A program made the translations under genes and the position numbers. DNA of 64,000 nucleotides from Shewanella insulae (GTDB taxonomy: Bacteria; Pseudomonadota; Gammaproteobacteria; Enterobacterales; Shewanellaceae): assembly GCF_009831655.1 (NCBI RefSeq), contig NZ_WRPA01000013.1, positions 62,001-126,000 of the forward strand, in the 5' to 3' direction. The stretch's first letter is position 1; each line of letters starts with the position of its first letter. Shown here piece after piece: positions 27,253 through 35,820 of this stretch. The notes under the pieces are model-generated. The model did not search any database. It was not told where the DNA came from and saw only the letters and a list, made by a program, of their open reading frames with translations.

Positions 27253-28476
27253 ATGAGGTTAGCAACGGGCAGTGCATTTGTGATTGCCGCAACGGCGCTG
27301 ATCTTGGTGTTTGCGACAGCCGGCGCCCCCATATCGCTATTTAATAGCTACCGGCTAGACGATGGTCTTTCTAATGCAGATCTTGGTCTGGTTTCCTTAG
27401 GCTATTTTTTTTCCGCCGCCACGGCGCTTATCGTGTTTGGGCGTCTGTCTAATGTTGTTGGTCGCAAGCCCATGGCCCTCGCCGCGCTGCTGTGTGCAGT
27501 GGCTTCCTGTTGTTTGTTGCTCAATATGCAGCATATCCTTGTGTTGTTTGCCGCCAGGGCGCTGCAAGGCTTTGCCTGTGGTATCGCCACCGGCAGCATA
27601 GGCGCCTATGTGGTGGATACCTCTCGCGGCCGCCCGGCCTGGTTAGTCGCGGCGATCACCAGTACCTCTCCCATGATAGGTATCTCAAGTGGCGCCATTG
27701 TGAGCGGGGCCTTAGTCACCTGGGCGCCCATGCCTAGGATGCTGATCTTCATCTTGCTGATTGCCATATTATCTCTCTGTTTACTCTTGTTTTTATTCTC
27801 ACCTGAAAGTATCAAGTCGCGTGCAGGTGCTGATGGATATGTTAGTGCACTGGCCTCGCTGCGTCCGCGGCTCTATTTTCCGGCCATGCGAAAATGGGCG
27901 TTTCTGACCCTGGCCTGTGTGGTAGTTGCTACCTGGTCGCTGGGCGCCTTCTATCAAGCCTTTGGTCCGTCGATTGTTGCCGAGCAGCTTGGCACTAACA
28001 GTCCCATCCTGGCTGCGCTGGCTTTCTCCTCTGTGATGATACTGACGCCGATGGGCGGCTATCTCACCAGTGGCCTGACGCCGAGGCGGGCGGTGCTTCT
28101 TGGCATGCTGCTCTATATCGGCGCGGCGTTGATGATTCTCGTTTCGTTGGACAGTGGCTGGCTGCTAGCCTTTTTGTGCGCCAGCCTGCTGGTGGGCATA
28201 GCCCAAGGAGCGGCGACCACGGCCTGCTTTAATGTCTTGCTGGCGGGCCTAGCCGTGGAGCAAAGGGCCGGGCTGCTCTCGAGTGTCTTCGTGATCTCTT
28301 ACGCTGGCGCCGTCGTGCCTGGGCTGGTGGCCTGCCAGGCGGCAAGCAGCTTTAGCGTGTTTCAGATCTGTATCGGCTGTGTGCTTCTGGGCGTGGCGGC
28401 GGCCATCGCTGCCACGGTGTCATCATTCTGGCTAGAGGCGATTCCAGGTTGTGGGCGGGCGGCAGAGGTGGTTTGA
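27253..28476 (+). CDS. MFS transporter
   Basis: A 407-residue major facilitator protein with about 12 hydrophobic helices. The loop 2-3 motif is FGRLSNVVGRKPMALAALL, the motif A of drug:proton antiporters, and RALQGFACGIATGSIGAYV fits helix 4-5. The substrate cannot be read from sequence. It is the last gene of the cupin / cyclophilin-like run and is followed by a bidirectional hairpin. Confidence 0.85.
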   Translation: MRLATGSAFVIAATALILVFATAGAPISLFNSYRLDDGLSNADLGLVSLGYFFSAATALIVFGRLSNVVGRKPMALAALLCAVASCCLLLNMQHILVLFAARALQGFACGIATGSIGAYVVDTSRGRPAWLVAAITSTSPMIGISSGAIVSGALVTWAPMPRMLIFILLIAILSLCLLLFLFSPESIKSRAGADGYVSALASLRPRLYFPAMRKWAFLTLACVVVATWSLGAFYQAFGPSIVAEQLGTNSPILAALAFSSVMILTPMGGYLTSGLTPRRAVLLGMLLYIGAALMILVSLDSGWLLAFLCASLLVGIAQGAATTACFNVLLAGLAVEQRAGLLSSVFVISYAGAVVPGLVACQAASSFSVFQICIGCVLLGVAAAIAATVSSFWLEAIPGCGRAAEVV

Positions 28477-28511
28477 CGGGAGGAGATTTGAGATGGAGAT
28501 GCAAGAGAGAA

Positions 28512-28531
28512 AAGGCGCCGATGGGCGCCTT
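28512..28531. terminator. Hairpin between convergent genes
   Basis: AAGGCGCC and GGCGCCTT form an 8-bp GC-rich stem around GATG, preceded by A and followed by TT/TATAG. It probably ends both the MFS gene and the minus-strand hydrolase. Confidence 0.6.
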
Positions 28532-28594
28532 ATAGCTTAGCTGTGTTCGATGGCTAATCCGTTAAGTTGGATGTTGTGTCATGCCAGAGATAAA

Positions 28595-29662
28595 TCACAG
28601 GTGGTTGGTGAAAAATGCGCTGATCTTATCGAAGGGGATCAGCTCTACTCTGTCGTAAAGGTCGACATGGCCGGCGTCCTCCACCAGGTAGAGCTCTTTG
28701 GGCTCGGCGGCGAGGGCATAGGCTTGCTGGCTAAACTCGATAGAGTGCGCATGCTCGCCGGCGATAAACAGTAACGGGCGCGGCGAGATAGTCTCGATAT
28801 CGTTAAAGGGATAGAAGTTCATAAACTTGGTATTGCTGCTTAGGGTGGGATGTGTCGTCAGTTCGGGCGAGGAGCCTTCAGGCGTGTATTCACCCCTTGG
28901 CGTGCGATAGAAGTCGTAAAACTCCTTGGCGATAGGGTGAGAGTTTTCATCTACTTCATGGGGGGGGCCGCCCGTGTACTGGGTCTCGCCGCCGGTGAAT
29001 TCGACGTAGCGTTGCTTGGCCGCCGCGGCGATGATCTGCTTGCGCTGCTCAAGGGTTTGCACCTTGCCATACAGATGACGGCTAAAGCCGCCCATGTCGT
29101 ACATGCTCACAGTGGCGATGGCCTTCATACGTGGGTCTATCTTGGCGGCGCTGATGGCGAATCCGCCGCTGCCACACACACCAAGCACACCTATGCGCTC
29201 GCGCTCGACGAAGTCGCGGGTGCCTAAGAGGTCCACGGCGGCGCTAAAGTCTTCGGCGTACATGTCGGGTAAAACTGCGTTACGCGGCTCGCCTTCACTC
29301 TCGCCCCAGAAGGAGAGATCGATAGCCAGAGTGATAAAGCCTCGCTCGGCCAATTGTTGGGCGTAGAGTACGGCGCTCTGCTCTTTGACCGCGCCCATGG
29401 GATGGCCGACTATGATGGCGGCGCGTTTCTCACCGGGCTTGATATTGCTCGGCAAGTAGAGGTTGCCGGTAACATTCATCTTGTACTGGTTCTTAAAGGT
29501 AACTTTCTTCATGGTGAGTTGCTCGCTGTGATAGAAATTGTTGGCACCTCGGGATAGGTCTGGTTGATAGTCGGATGCGGCGGCGATGGCGCCGCCGATA
29601 GAGGCTAAGCCTGCTGAGCCCATTAGGGTCGCAAGGGCCAATGCGGTTAGCGTTCTCTTCAT
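28595..29662 (-). CDS. Secreted alpha/beta hydrolase (dienelactone-hydrolase-like)
   Basis: A 355-residue protein with a clear signal peptide (MKRTLTALALATLMGSAGLA, cleavage near AIAAA). The fold is alpha/beta hydrolase: the strand AAIIVGHPMGAVKEQSA, then a nucleophile elbow candidate GVCGSGGFA (Ser in GxSGG context), and the late His in VEDAGHVDLYD. An acid residue lies in RPLLFIAGEHA. This type is often annotated as an acetylxylan-esterase-like or dienelactone hydrolase. The start is ATG 29662 with AGGAATCAAG before it; a 12-bp repeat further up is outside the gene. Confidence 0.78.
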   Translation of the reverse strand: MKRTLTALALATLMGSAGLASIGGAIAAASDYQPDLSRGANNFYHSEQLTMKKVTFKNQYKMNVTGNLYLPSNIKPGEKRAAIIVGHPMGAVKEQSAVLYAQQLAERGFITLAIDLSFWGESEGEPRNAVLPDMYAEDFSAAVDLLGTRDFVERERIGVLGVCGSGGFAISAAKIDPRMKAIATVSMYDMGGFSRHLYGKVQTLEQRKQIIAAAAKQRYVEFTGGETQYTGGPPHEVDENSHPIAKEFYDFYRTPRGEYTPEGSSPELTTHPTLSSNTKFMNFYPFNDIETISPRPLLFIAGEHAHSIEFSQQAYALAAEPKELYLVEDAGHVDLYDRVELIPFDKISAFFTNHL

Positions 29663-29946
29663 CTTGATTCCTGCATAATGGTTTAAATTGGCCATGGCTA
29701 AATTGTCGATAATTTGGCCGGTGGCTTGAATACACGAAAATCGTGCATGCTTGCCTAAAACTCCGAAGTCTAGGTTTTGCATTAGGTTTTGCATTAGGTT
29801 TTGAGGGGGAAGTTTTGGGATTTGGCTTAGCGATGATCTTGCTTGCCTGAGTGCGAGCGGTAGGACTGGGTAGGCCAGGGCAAGGCAATGGGGCTAGGTT
29901 GCCTTGTCCCGAGACTGGTGAGGTGGGTTAGGTCTCTCAAATCCGT

Positions 29947-30267
29947 TTAGGATTCGGCGAAGACCTCTTGGGCGACTTGAATCGCCGTCATCGAGCTTGG
30001 CCAGCCGACATAAAACGCCAGTTGGGTGATCACCTCAATCAGCTCCCGCTCCGTCAGGCCATTCTCTCTTGCCTTGGCGAGGTGAAAGCGCAGTTGGTCG
30101 GGTCTGTGCTGGGTGATGAGGGCGGCCACAGTGATCAGGCTTCTGTCTCGTTGGGATAGCTCATCTCCACCCCATACTGGGCCGAAGAGTACCTCGTCGG
30201 TTAGCTGGGCGAGCTTGGGGGCAAACTCGCCAAAAATTTGTTGGGCGACACCTGGTGTCTTAGACAT
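29947..30267 (-). CDS. Carboxymuconolactone decarboxylase-like protein
   Basis: A 106-residue CMD/AhpD-fold protein with LSQRDRSLITVAALITQHRP and HLAKARENGLTERELIEVIT, the family core. The CxxC pair of AhpD peroxidase-reductases is missing, so it fits the CMD branch rather than the redox branch. It precedes the alpha/beta hydrolase gene (28595-29662) on the same strand, about 284 bp away. CMD-like genes, cupins and such hydrolases recur together in proteobacterial clusters, though the substrate is unknown. Confidence 0.82.
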   Translation of the reverse strand: MSKTPGVAQQIFGEFAPKLAQLTDEVLFGPVWGGDELSQRDRSLITVAALITQHRPDQLRFHLAKARENGLTERELIEVITQLAFYVGWPSSMTAIQVAQEVFAES

Positions 30268-30422
30268 CTCGGCCTCCTAAATACAATGAGTCTGTTCATT
30301 GGTTATGCTAGGCCGGTACTCGGTTTTTTCGCTTGCCTGAAACTGTCGCATCATTGCTTATTCGTACGAGATATCGAATTTAGGTGTGTCAGGAGAGGGG
30401 CTATACAGGGCTAAGGCCCTGC

Positions 30423-31466
30423 CTATTTTTGTCTCTGAGCGATTGAGTCGCTGGCACTCTTGGTGCAGGTCTCGGCGTTTTCGGGCGTGCAGAGCTTGAT
30501 GGGAGTGTAGACGATCTGTTCGAACGCCTGGTTGCTGACGATTTTGTGCAGGGTAAAGATTGACTGGCGGCCCATCTCATAGGGGCTCTGGCCTATGTTG
30601 GTATGGGCAAGGCGGTCTTGCAATAAGGCGAGCTGTGGCGGCGCCGCATCCGAGATGATTACGACTATCTCTTTGTTATTTAGTTTAATTTTATATGGCG
30701 CTATCATCTTGCGATACAGGGCTTCATCATTTTGCGGCCAGCCGCCTACGGCGATAAAGGAGTCGGCCTTGATGGGTTTGCCTTTCATGACCGACTCCAT
30801 CTGCCTCAGCGCCTGACCGAGCTGATCGAAGTTGGAGAAAGGTTCCCTGAGCTCTGTCCAGCCATTGTCGTTCTGTAGGCGCTTACCGGGCGGGGTGGTG
30901 TAACGTTTGCCAGACAGTGCGCTGCGAATGCCCATGATCCTTTGGTTGAGGTTAGGGGAGTCGGGGCGGCCGGTTTGGATGATTAGGGTGCCACCATTGG
31001 GCCTGAGTTTTTTGAGCTGCTCGCCCAGTGCAAGGCCAAAGGCATAGTTGTCTGTGCCGATATAGGCGCGGCGAAGATCTTGATGCTCGATCAGGGTCGG
31101 GGCGTCGAAATCAGAGTCATAGGTGATCACAGGGACGCCAGCGGCCTTGGCCTTGGTGAGGCTGTTCTCGGCGAGAAACTTGGACTGGGTGATGGCCACA
31201 GCGATGCCGTCTATCCCTTGTTCGATAAGCTGCTCGATCACCTTATCTTGCAGGCGTACGCTGGAGATCTCTGGCCCCAGATAGATGCACTCAACATCCT
31301 TGAGTTGTCTGGCGGCGGCTTGGCAGCCGAGCTTACTCTGATCGAAGAAGGCGCCGTAAAACTTAGGCACCACGGCAAACCTCAGTGTCTTGGCACTTAG
31401 ATTGGCGCTGATCGTAGCTGTGGCCAGTAGGGTCAGCGAGATGAGTGTGATGAGTAACCGAGTCAC
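30423..31466 (-). CDS. Sugar-type periplasmic binding protein (Peripla_BP_4)
   Basis: A 347-residue type 1 periplasmic binding protein of the ribose/LuxP class: TLRFAVVPKFYGAFFDQSKLG, QLIEQGIDGIAVAITQ, AAGVPVITYDSDFD, RAYIGTDNYAFGLALGEQL and VVIISDAAPPQLALL are the usual strand-loop units. I choose GTG 31466, which has GAGGGG five bases before it and starts a good signal peptide (VTRLLITLISLTLLATA). ATG 31529 and the far upstream ATG lack a ribosome site. No transporter genes adjoin, so it may feed a sensor kinase or chemoreceptor elsewhere. Confidence 0.77.
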   Translation of the reverse strand: MTRLLITLISLTLLATATISANLSAKTLRFAVVPKFYGAFFDQSKLGCQAAARQLKDVECIYLGPEISSVRLQDKVIEQLIEQGIDGIAVAITQSKFLAENSLTKAKAAGVPVITYDSDFDAPTLIEHQDLRRAYIGTDNYAFGLALGEQLKKLRPNGGTLIIQTGRPDSPNLNQRIMGIRSALSGKRYTTPPGKRLQNDNGWTELREPFSNFDQLGQALRQMESVMKGKPIKADSFIAVGGWPQNDEALYRKMIAPYKIKLNNKEIVVIISDAAPPQLALLQDRLAHTNIGQSPYEMGRQSIFTLHKIVSNQAFEQIVYTPIKLCTPENAETCTKSASDSIAQRQK

Positions 31467-31689
31467 AATAGCCCCTCGAATCCATTTCCTAGTAGCTAAG
31501 GTATTAGTAACTAAAGTCTTGATAAGCATAGCCAAAGCAAGCCAGGCCAATATTTCACATTTTGATAACCAAATGTAGCAGAGTGATACGGCCAAAGATA
31601 TGTGTTGGATCAAGAATTTTTGGCGATAAAGATTCGTAAAACTAAGCGGGCTCAAGGTGTCGGCGCCTTAGGATTCAGAGCAGGCATGA

Positions 31690-31713
31690 AAAAGGGAAGC
31701 CTAGCTTCCCTTT
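31690..31713 (-). terminator. Terminator after the DUF3297 gene
   Basis: AAAGGGAAGC and GCTTCCCTTT form a 10-bp stem with a 3-base loop. The minus strand continues with U residues, consistent with terminating the gene at 31744-31992. Confidence 0.75.
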
Positions 31714-31743
31714 AGTGTCGTGACTCTATCTAAGCTTGCCGCT

Positions 31744-31992
31744 TTATTTATAGAAAGCCTCGATTTTACCTTTGACTGTAATCATCAGCGGTTGGCCGTG
31801 ACGGTCCAGGGCCTTAGGGCTAGGGATCTTCACCCAGCCTTCACTGACGCAATACTCTTCGACGTTGAAGCGCTCTTTGCCGTTGACGAGAATGCCTATG
31901 TCGTGCTCGAAGTAGTCGGCCACATGGTGTGGGCTACGTGGATTGACAGATAGGCGATCGGGCAATGCAGGTAGTGATTTAGTGTCGGTCAT
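31744..31992 (-). CDS. DUF3297 family protein
   Basis: An 82-residue soluble protein that matches DUF3297 over its length: ALPDRLSVNPRSPHHVADYF, HDIGILVNGKERFNVEEYC and EGWVKIP, with a final FYK. The family is widely conserved in proteobacteria and has no known function. It is a monocistronic gene with its own terminator. Confidence 0.88.
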   Translation of the reverse strand: MTDTKSLPALPDRLSVNPRSPHHVADYFEHDIGILVNGKERFNVEEYCVSEGWVKIPSPKALDRHGQPLMITVKGKIEAFYK

Positions 31993-32170
31993 AGTAGTTA
32001 TCTTTAATCAAATGAGTTGTGCGCTATTGTAGGCAATAGTGTTGGTGGGCTCAAGATATAACAGGCTGTAGACCGGCGGTTGCGCCTTTACCTTGAGTTT
32101 TTGTGTGGGGACTGGAAAAATGGCCTGCCTGTTTTACCGTTGCCGCCCATATCTAGAGGAGTTTGTCGCC

Positions 32171-32557
32171 ATGAATGAAGCAATCGTCATCGCCTTGCCC
32201 TCGCTGATCCATCGCATCGGGCGGGAGCAGGTGATACAGGCGCAGATCCTGGCGGTTGAATTTGGCTGTAGCTTGAAGCGGGTGCGGCGTTCGCGCAACT
32301 GGCAACTGACAGGCGGTGCGGTAGATGTGCAGTCTTTCACCCTGGCGCTGAAGCAGCGTCAGCCGGCGATGGCACCCTATCTGATTGGCAAGCTCGAGGC
32401 GGGGCTCTTGCCACACGCCGACAAGTTAGAACCCTTGTCGGTCAAGTTGGTACGTATGATCCACGAGACCCCGGGCATTACCCTGGGAGAGCTGATGGAG
32501 CAGACCCAGTGCAGCATCATCGAGGCGCGCCAGGCCAGGTTCGATGCCGATAGCTAA
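32171..32557 (+). CDS. RRF_GI-family protein (so-called ribosome recycling factor, Vibrio type)
   Basis: A 128-residue protein with IALPSLIHRIGREQVIQAQI, then FGCSLKRVRRSRNWQLTGGA, which I recognise as the RRF_GI family (PF12614) of Vibrio and Shewanella. Despite the name, no recycling activity is known and it is unrelated to frr. The C-terminal half has a winged-helix-like stretch (MIHETPGITLGELMEQTQCS). The start is ATG 32171, with GAGGAG about 10 bases upstream; an earlier in-frame ATG at 32093 would add 26 residues. Confidence 0.7.
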   Translation: MNEAIVIALPSLIHRIGREQVIQAQILAVEFGCSLKRVRRSRNWQLTGGAVDVQSFTLALKQRQPAMAPYLIGKLEAGLLPHADKLEPLSVKLVRMIHETPGITLGELMEQTQCSIIEARQARFDADS

Positions 32558-32580
32558 GCCCAGTTTTCAAGGGAAAAAGT

Positions 32581-32612
32581 AAGGGGGATGGCCAAATCGG
32601 CTATCCCCCTTT
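32581..32612. terminator. Bidirectional terminator
   Basis: AAGGGGGATGGCC and GGCTATCCCCCTT form a stem of about 13 bp with one G-T wobble around AAATC. It ends the gene at 32171 and, on the other strand, the PEGA gene at 32639. Confidence 0.8.
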
Positions 32613-32638
32613 GTGATGAGTCTCTTTGACCGCTTACG

Positions 32639-33571
32639 CTAGGCGCTTAGCTTGCGCCAGGCGCTGCCCATCAGGGTGAAGATAAAGGTGAATAGCTTGT
32701 AGGTGAGCCAGCAGATAAAGATAAAGCCGCCGATCATCAAGACCCAGACGATCGCCTCTATGGTGGAGGATGGTTTCTTCTTGGCCTTGCCTGAGTCTTT
32801 ATCTGACTCGGCGTCGATCGATTTCTCGGCCTGTTTAATCGCGCTGGTTTGTGCCGGCTCGCTGTCCTTAACGCTCGCCTTGCTGTCATTGGCGCTGGCC
32901 GTGTCAGCTTCGACCGTCTTGCCGCCGATGGGCTGCAGGCTGACACCAAATTGATTCTGGTTGTGGTCCAGTCTCACCGTAAGCTTACGGGTTTTATAGC
33001 CCTTGTCGCTGATCTCCAGCTTGTAGTTACCGGCGGCGAGCGGCATGCCGAACTCATATTTGGGCCCTATGTTCATCACCCTGACCTTAGCCGTGGTCGG
33101 CTGGGTCACTACCTGCAGCGGGAAGGTCTTACGGCCCTTCTCCCAGAAGGTGAGGTTAGTGATGCTGCGGCGCTTGGCCTGGACATAGATCTTGCGCGAG
33201 ATGGCCTGTTTCTTCTTGTCCTTGGGGCTGGCCTTGAGCCAGTAGGTGCCGGGCGCAAGATAGGCCTGGCGGCTTATCTCGAAACCTGCACCATTGGCGC
33301 GACGCGACAGGGTCGCCTTGTCGAGATCTGAGTTGCGGCCCAGATCCAACATGCCGGCATTCTTATTGGCGGTCACCAGCTGATATTGGTTGCTCTCCAC
33401 CTGAGCGATCAGGTGTGACAGACCGGGCAGCTTGGCCAGCTCACCGGCGAAGGCCTCGAAGATGCCGTCTTCAATCTTGTCTTTGATCTTCTGCTTCAGA
33501 TCGGCGTGGGCGACCTCGGGAGAGAGCAGCAGTAGCAGCGCCGTGCAGCAAGGTAAAATCCATTTATTCAT
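32639..33571 (-). CDS. Exported PEGA-domain protein with C-terminal membrane helix
   Basis: A 310-residue protein with a signal peptide (WILPCCTALLLLLSPEVAHA), a helical stretch, strand repeats such as GFEISRQAYLAPGTYWLKA and a PEGA-like module (VTQPTTAKVRVMNIG, then PLAAGNYKLEISDKGYKTR). A Ser/Asp/Lys-rich linker follows and then a TM helix (IEAIVWVLMIGGFIFICWLT) before a short tail. Most of it should face the periplasm. The ATG overlaps the end of the upstream gene by 8 bp (33564-33571), so translation is likely coupled. No known family beyond PEGA. Confidence 0.65.
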   Translation of the reverse strand: MNKWILPCCTALLLLLSPEVAHADLKQKIKDKIEDGIFEAFAGELAKLPGLSHLIAQVESNQYQLVTANKNAGMLDLGRNSDLDKATLSRRANGAGFEISRQAYLAPGTYWLKASPKDKKKQAISRKIYVQAKRRSITNLTFWEKGRKTFPLQVVTQPTTAKVRVMNIGPKYEFGMPLAAGNYKLEISDKGYKTRKLTVRLDHNQNQFGVSLQPIGGKTVEADTASANDSKASVKDSEPAQTSAIKQAEKSIDAESDKDSGKAKKKPSSTIEAIVWVLMIGGFIFICWLTYKLFTFIFTLMGSAWRKLSA

Positions 33572-35282
33572 CTGAACCTCCGATGATCTGCAGCAGTCCT
33601 GCGGCCAGCTCTGGTGCGGCATCGCCCAGTAGGTCGATAATCATCAACACGGTATCTGTATCGCCGTGATTGACGATATAGTCGCGAATGACCGCATCGA
33701 CCATCTCCTTGTTTTGTCGGTAAAGCTCCTCACCGCTGCTCTTGATCAGCTCGTCCAGCGCCTCGCCTCTGAGGGCATCTTCGAGCTTATCGGCCAACTT
33801 GTTTGACGCCTGTGTCTGGCGTTTTACCTCAAAGGCCGTCTGGTTATTCAGTTCGATAATATGAGCGTTAATGCGCTCTTCACTCATGCCCATCATCTGG
33901 GCGAAGAGGGAGCTGATGTTAGAGAGGGCGACCACATCGAAGATATGTCTCTCGATCTCCGCCTTTTCCGGCATCTTTTGTTGGGTTGGGCGGCTAATGT
34001 TACAGACGTTGGAATCGGGGAAACATTTATATTCTCCCTTGGCAACCTCCTGCTCATCTATCAGCAGTCGCCATTCGAACACCAGCCCAAATACCAGCCA
34101 GAGCATGTTGCCACCCGGATATTCGGTGTCGCCCATGGTGATCGTCTTGTGTTTGAGCTCTCCCGTCCAGACGCCGGATGCACGCTTACCCTGCTGGGTG
34201 TTGAGCGACTGCATGTAGCTGAATTCCAGGCGTACGTTAGGCTGTTTAAGCCCAATCTCGCTATGGGGAATGAACTGCACCAGCTCGTCGCCAAGGAAGC
34301 GCTTCTTGCCCTGGTTTAGCACGCTGGCAAGCTGTTTCTCCAGTAGCCTGCTGGCGACATGGGGCTCAGGATAGGTGAAACGCAGGTGCTCAGGTGTCTT
34401 GAGCAGCTGAGCCTCGAAGGCATCGGGCTCGGCCTTCTGCTCGGCGCGCGCCTTGCGATTGGCATAGTAGCGCTGCATGAAGAGCTTAGGATCTAAGCCA
34501 CTCCAGCCGGAGACGAGCATATTGATATCGTCGATCTCGGCGGCAGACTTACGACAGGGGGTATGCGCGGCCTTGATGCTGATCTGCGAATGACCCGATT
34601 GAATCACTCTGTGCAGCATGTCAAGGAACTCGGCGTTGAGTCCCCTCTCGGCCCAGCCCTTGCGGTACATCTCGAGTTTCAGGCGCCCGCGCTGATCGAT
34701 AGATTGCATGGCGATATCCGCCTTCTTGAGCATGCCGGTGCAGTGGGCTCGCCTGAGGGGGTTGCTGCGCGCCCAGGTTAAGAAGTCGCGATAGCCTGCC
34801 TTGGTGTCAGTGCTGACGGCTTCCTGCCAGCGCTTGTCGGTATGGCGGTGGCGAGACAGGTAGGCGGTGAGCCAGATGAGAAGCAGCAGGGTGCCTAAGA
34901 ACTGACTAAGCCCCTGAGAACGGGGCTCATAAGGGAATTGCTGGCTGAGGGACTTCTCTGTGGTCTTGCTCATGGGGTAGCTGGTCTGGTAATCCAGCGA
35001 CAGCAACACCGGCTTGGCCAGCGCCTTGATGGGGAGCAGGCGATTCTCTTCCCAGGCAAACACTGTCTGTACCTTGCTCTTGTAGGTAAATATCTTGTCT
35101 GTGTAGATCTGATATTTTACCGAGCCGAAGGCGACGACCACAAACCAGGCGACGGCGCCGAGCATCAGGTAGCGGGCGAGTCGTCTTAGTTTGAGTCGCC
35201 AAATCGAGTCGGGTTTAGACTTGCTGAGCTTGCGAATAAACATCCATGCCACAAAACAGCCAAGAATGATCAGTTTTATCAT
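33564..35282 (-). CDS. Large membrane-anchored protein of unknown function
   Basis: A 572-residue protein with an N-terminal TM helix (LIILGCFVAWMFI), a second helix at about 36-55 (RYLMLGAVAWFVVVAFGSV) and a third near 125-145 (FLGTLLLLIWLTAYLS), then a long cytosolic-looking part of about 420 residues rich in charged helices. A short strand region (SGVWTGELKHKTITMGDTEY) lies near its middle, and an acidic helical C-terminus ends LLGDAAPELAAGLLQIIGG. Family not recognised. The downstream PEGA gene starts inside its last codons, so the two form one unit. Confidence 0.6.
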   Translation of the reverse strand: MIKLIILGCFVAWMFIRKLSKSKPDSIWRLKLRRLARYLMLGAVAWFVVVAFGSVKYQIYTDKIFTYKSKVQTVFAWEENRLLPIKALAKPVLLSLDYQTSYPMSKTTEKSLSQQFPYEPRSQGLSQFLGTLLLLIWLTAYLSRHRHTDKRWQEAVSTDTKAGYRDFLTWARSNPLRRAHCTGMLKKADIAMQSIDQRGRLKLEMYRKGWAERGLNAEFLDMLHRVIQSGHSQISIKAAHTPCRKSAAEIDDINMLVSGWSGLDPKLFMQRYYANRKARAEQKAEPDAFEAQLLKTPEHLRFTYPEPHVASRLLEKQLASVLNQGKKRFLGDELVQFIPHSEIGLKQPNVRLEFSYMQSLNTQQGKRASGVWTGELKHKTITMGDTEYPGGNMLWLVFGLVFEWRLLIDEQEVAKGEYKCFPDSNVCNISRPTQQKMPEKAEIERHIFDVVALSNISSLFAQMMGMSEERINAHIIELNNQTAFEVKRQTQASNKLADKLEDALRGEALDELIKSSGEELYRQNKEMVDAVIRDYIVNHGDTDTVLMIIDLLGDAAPELAAGLLQIIGGSDE

Positions 35283-35820
35283 TATCTCTTCCGTGTCCGA
35301 GCTGAGGTGTCATGGCGCAAGTTGGATTGAGTGATTGACTAGGCGGCGCCATGATCTGGGGTTACGTTTGTTAAAAACTATACCTTTAGCCGAATTGAAA
35401 AGAAACCTAAGCACCAGCCTAAGTGTGTGATTAATCACAGAAGATTAACAATTTCTCGCTTCGGCATGATTGGACCCGTCTCGATATTTAGGTAGATATG
35501 TCTGGGAAGGAAAGTGAGCGAAAAAATTTCATGCAGTCGATTAGCCTGCTTGTGCCTTTATTGCTAGCGGGTTAATCTGCTGAATCAGAATCCATCGATA
35601 TTTTTGCAGAAAAAGGAAGTCGTAATGACCCCATGCACCGCTTGTGTGCGAGCTAATCGCTGCCCACCACAGGGCTGATTGGCATGACGCCGCGGTTAGC
35701 CAGTTAGCTAACCCCACAAGTTAATTTGACCTAGGTTGCGTCGACGAGTGTTCGACCAATGCAGCCTGTCGGTCCGTGCATAGATTTAAAGAGACCTGGT
35801 TATGGTCTCTAGGAGTCATT
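35283..35820 (+). other. Intergenic region upstream of the LysE gene
   Basis: 538 bp between divergent genes. No convincing coding frame or RNA gene seen. It should hold promoters for both the membrane-protein pair (minus) and the LysE gene (plus). The only clear structure is the hairpin just before the LysE ribosome site. Confidence 0.5.
35790..35815 (+). promoter_or_regulatory. Hairpin abutting the LysE ribosome site
   Basis: AGAGACC (35790-35796) pairs with GGTCTCT (35804-35810) around TGGTTAT. The ribosome site AGGAG (35811-35815) follows at once, five bases before ATG 35821. A stem in this position could modulate ribosome access. Confidence 0.45.

Noticed and set aside
29771..29806. 12-bp repeat giving MQNLMQNL at the N-terminus of the hydrolase frame
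   Set aside because: The real start is ATG 29662 with a ribosome site and signal peptide, so the repeat is upstream non-coding DNA.
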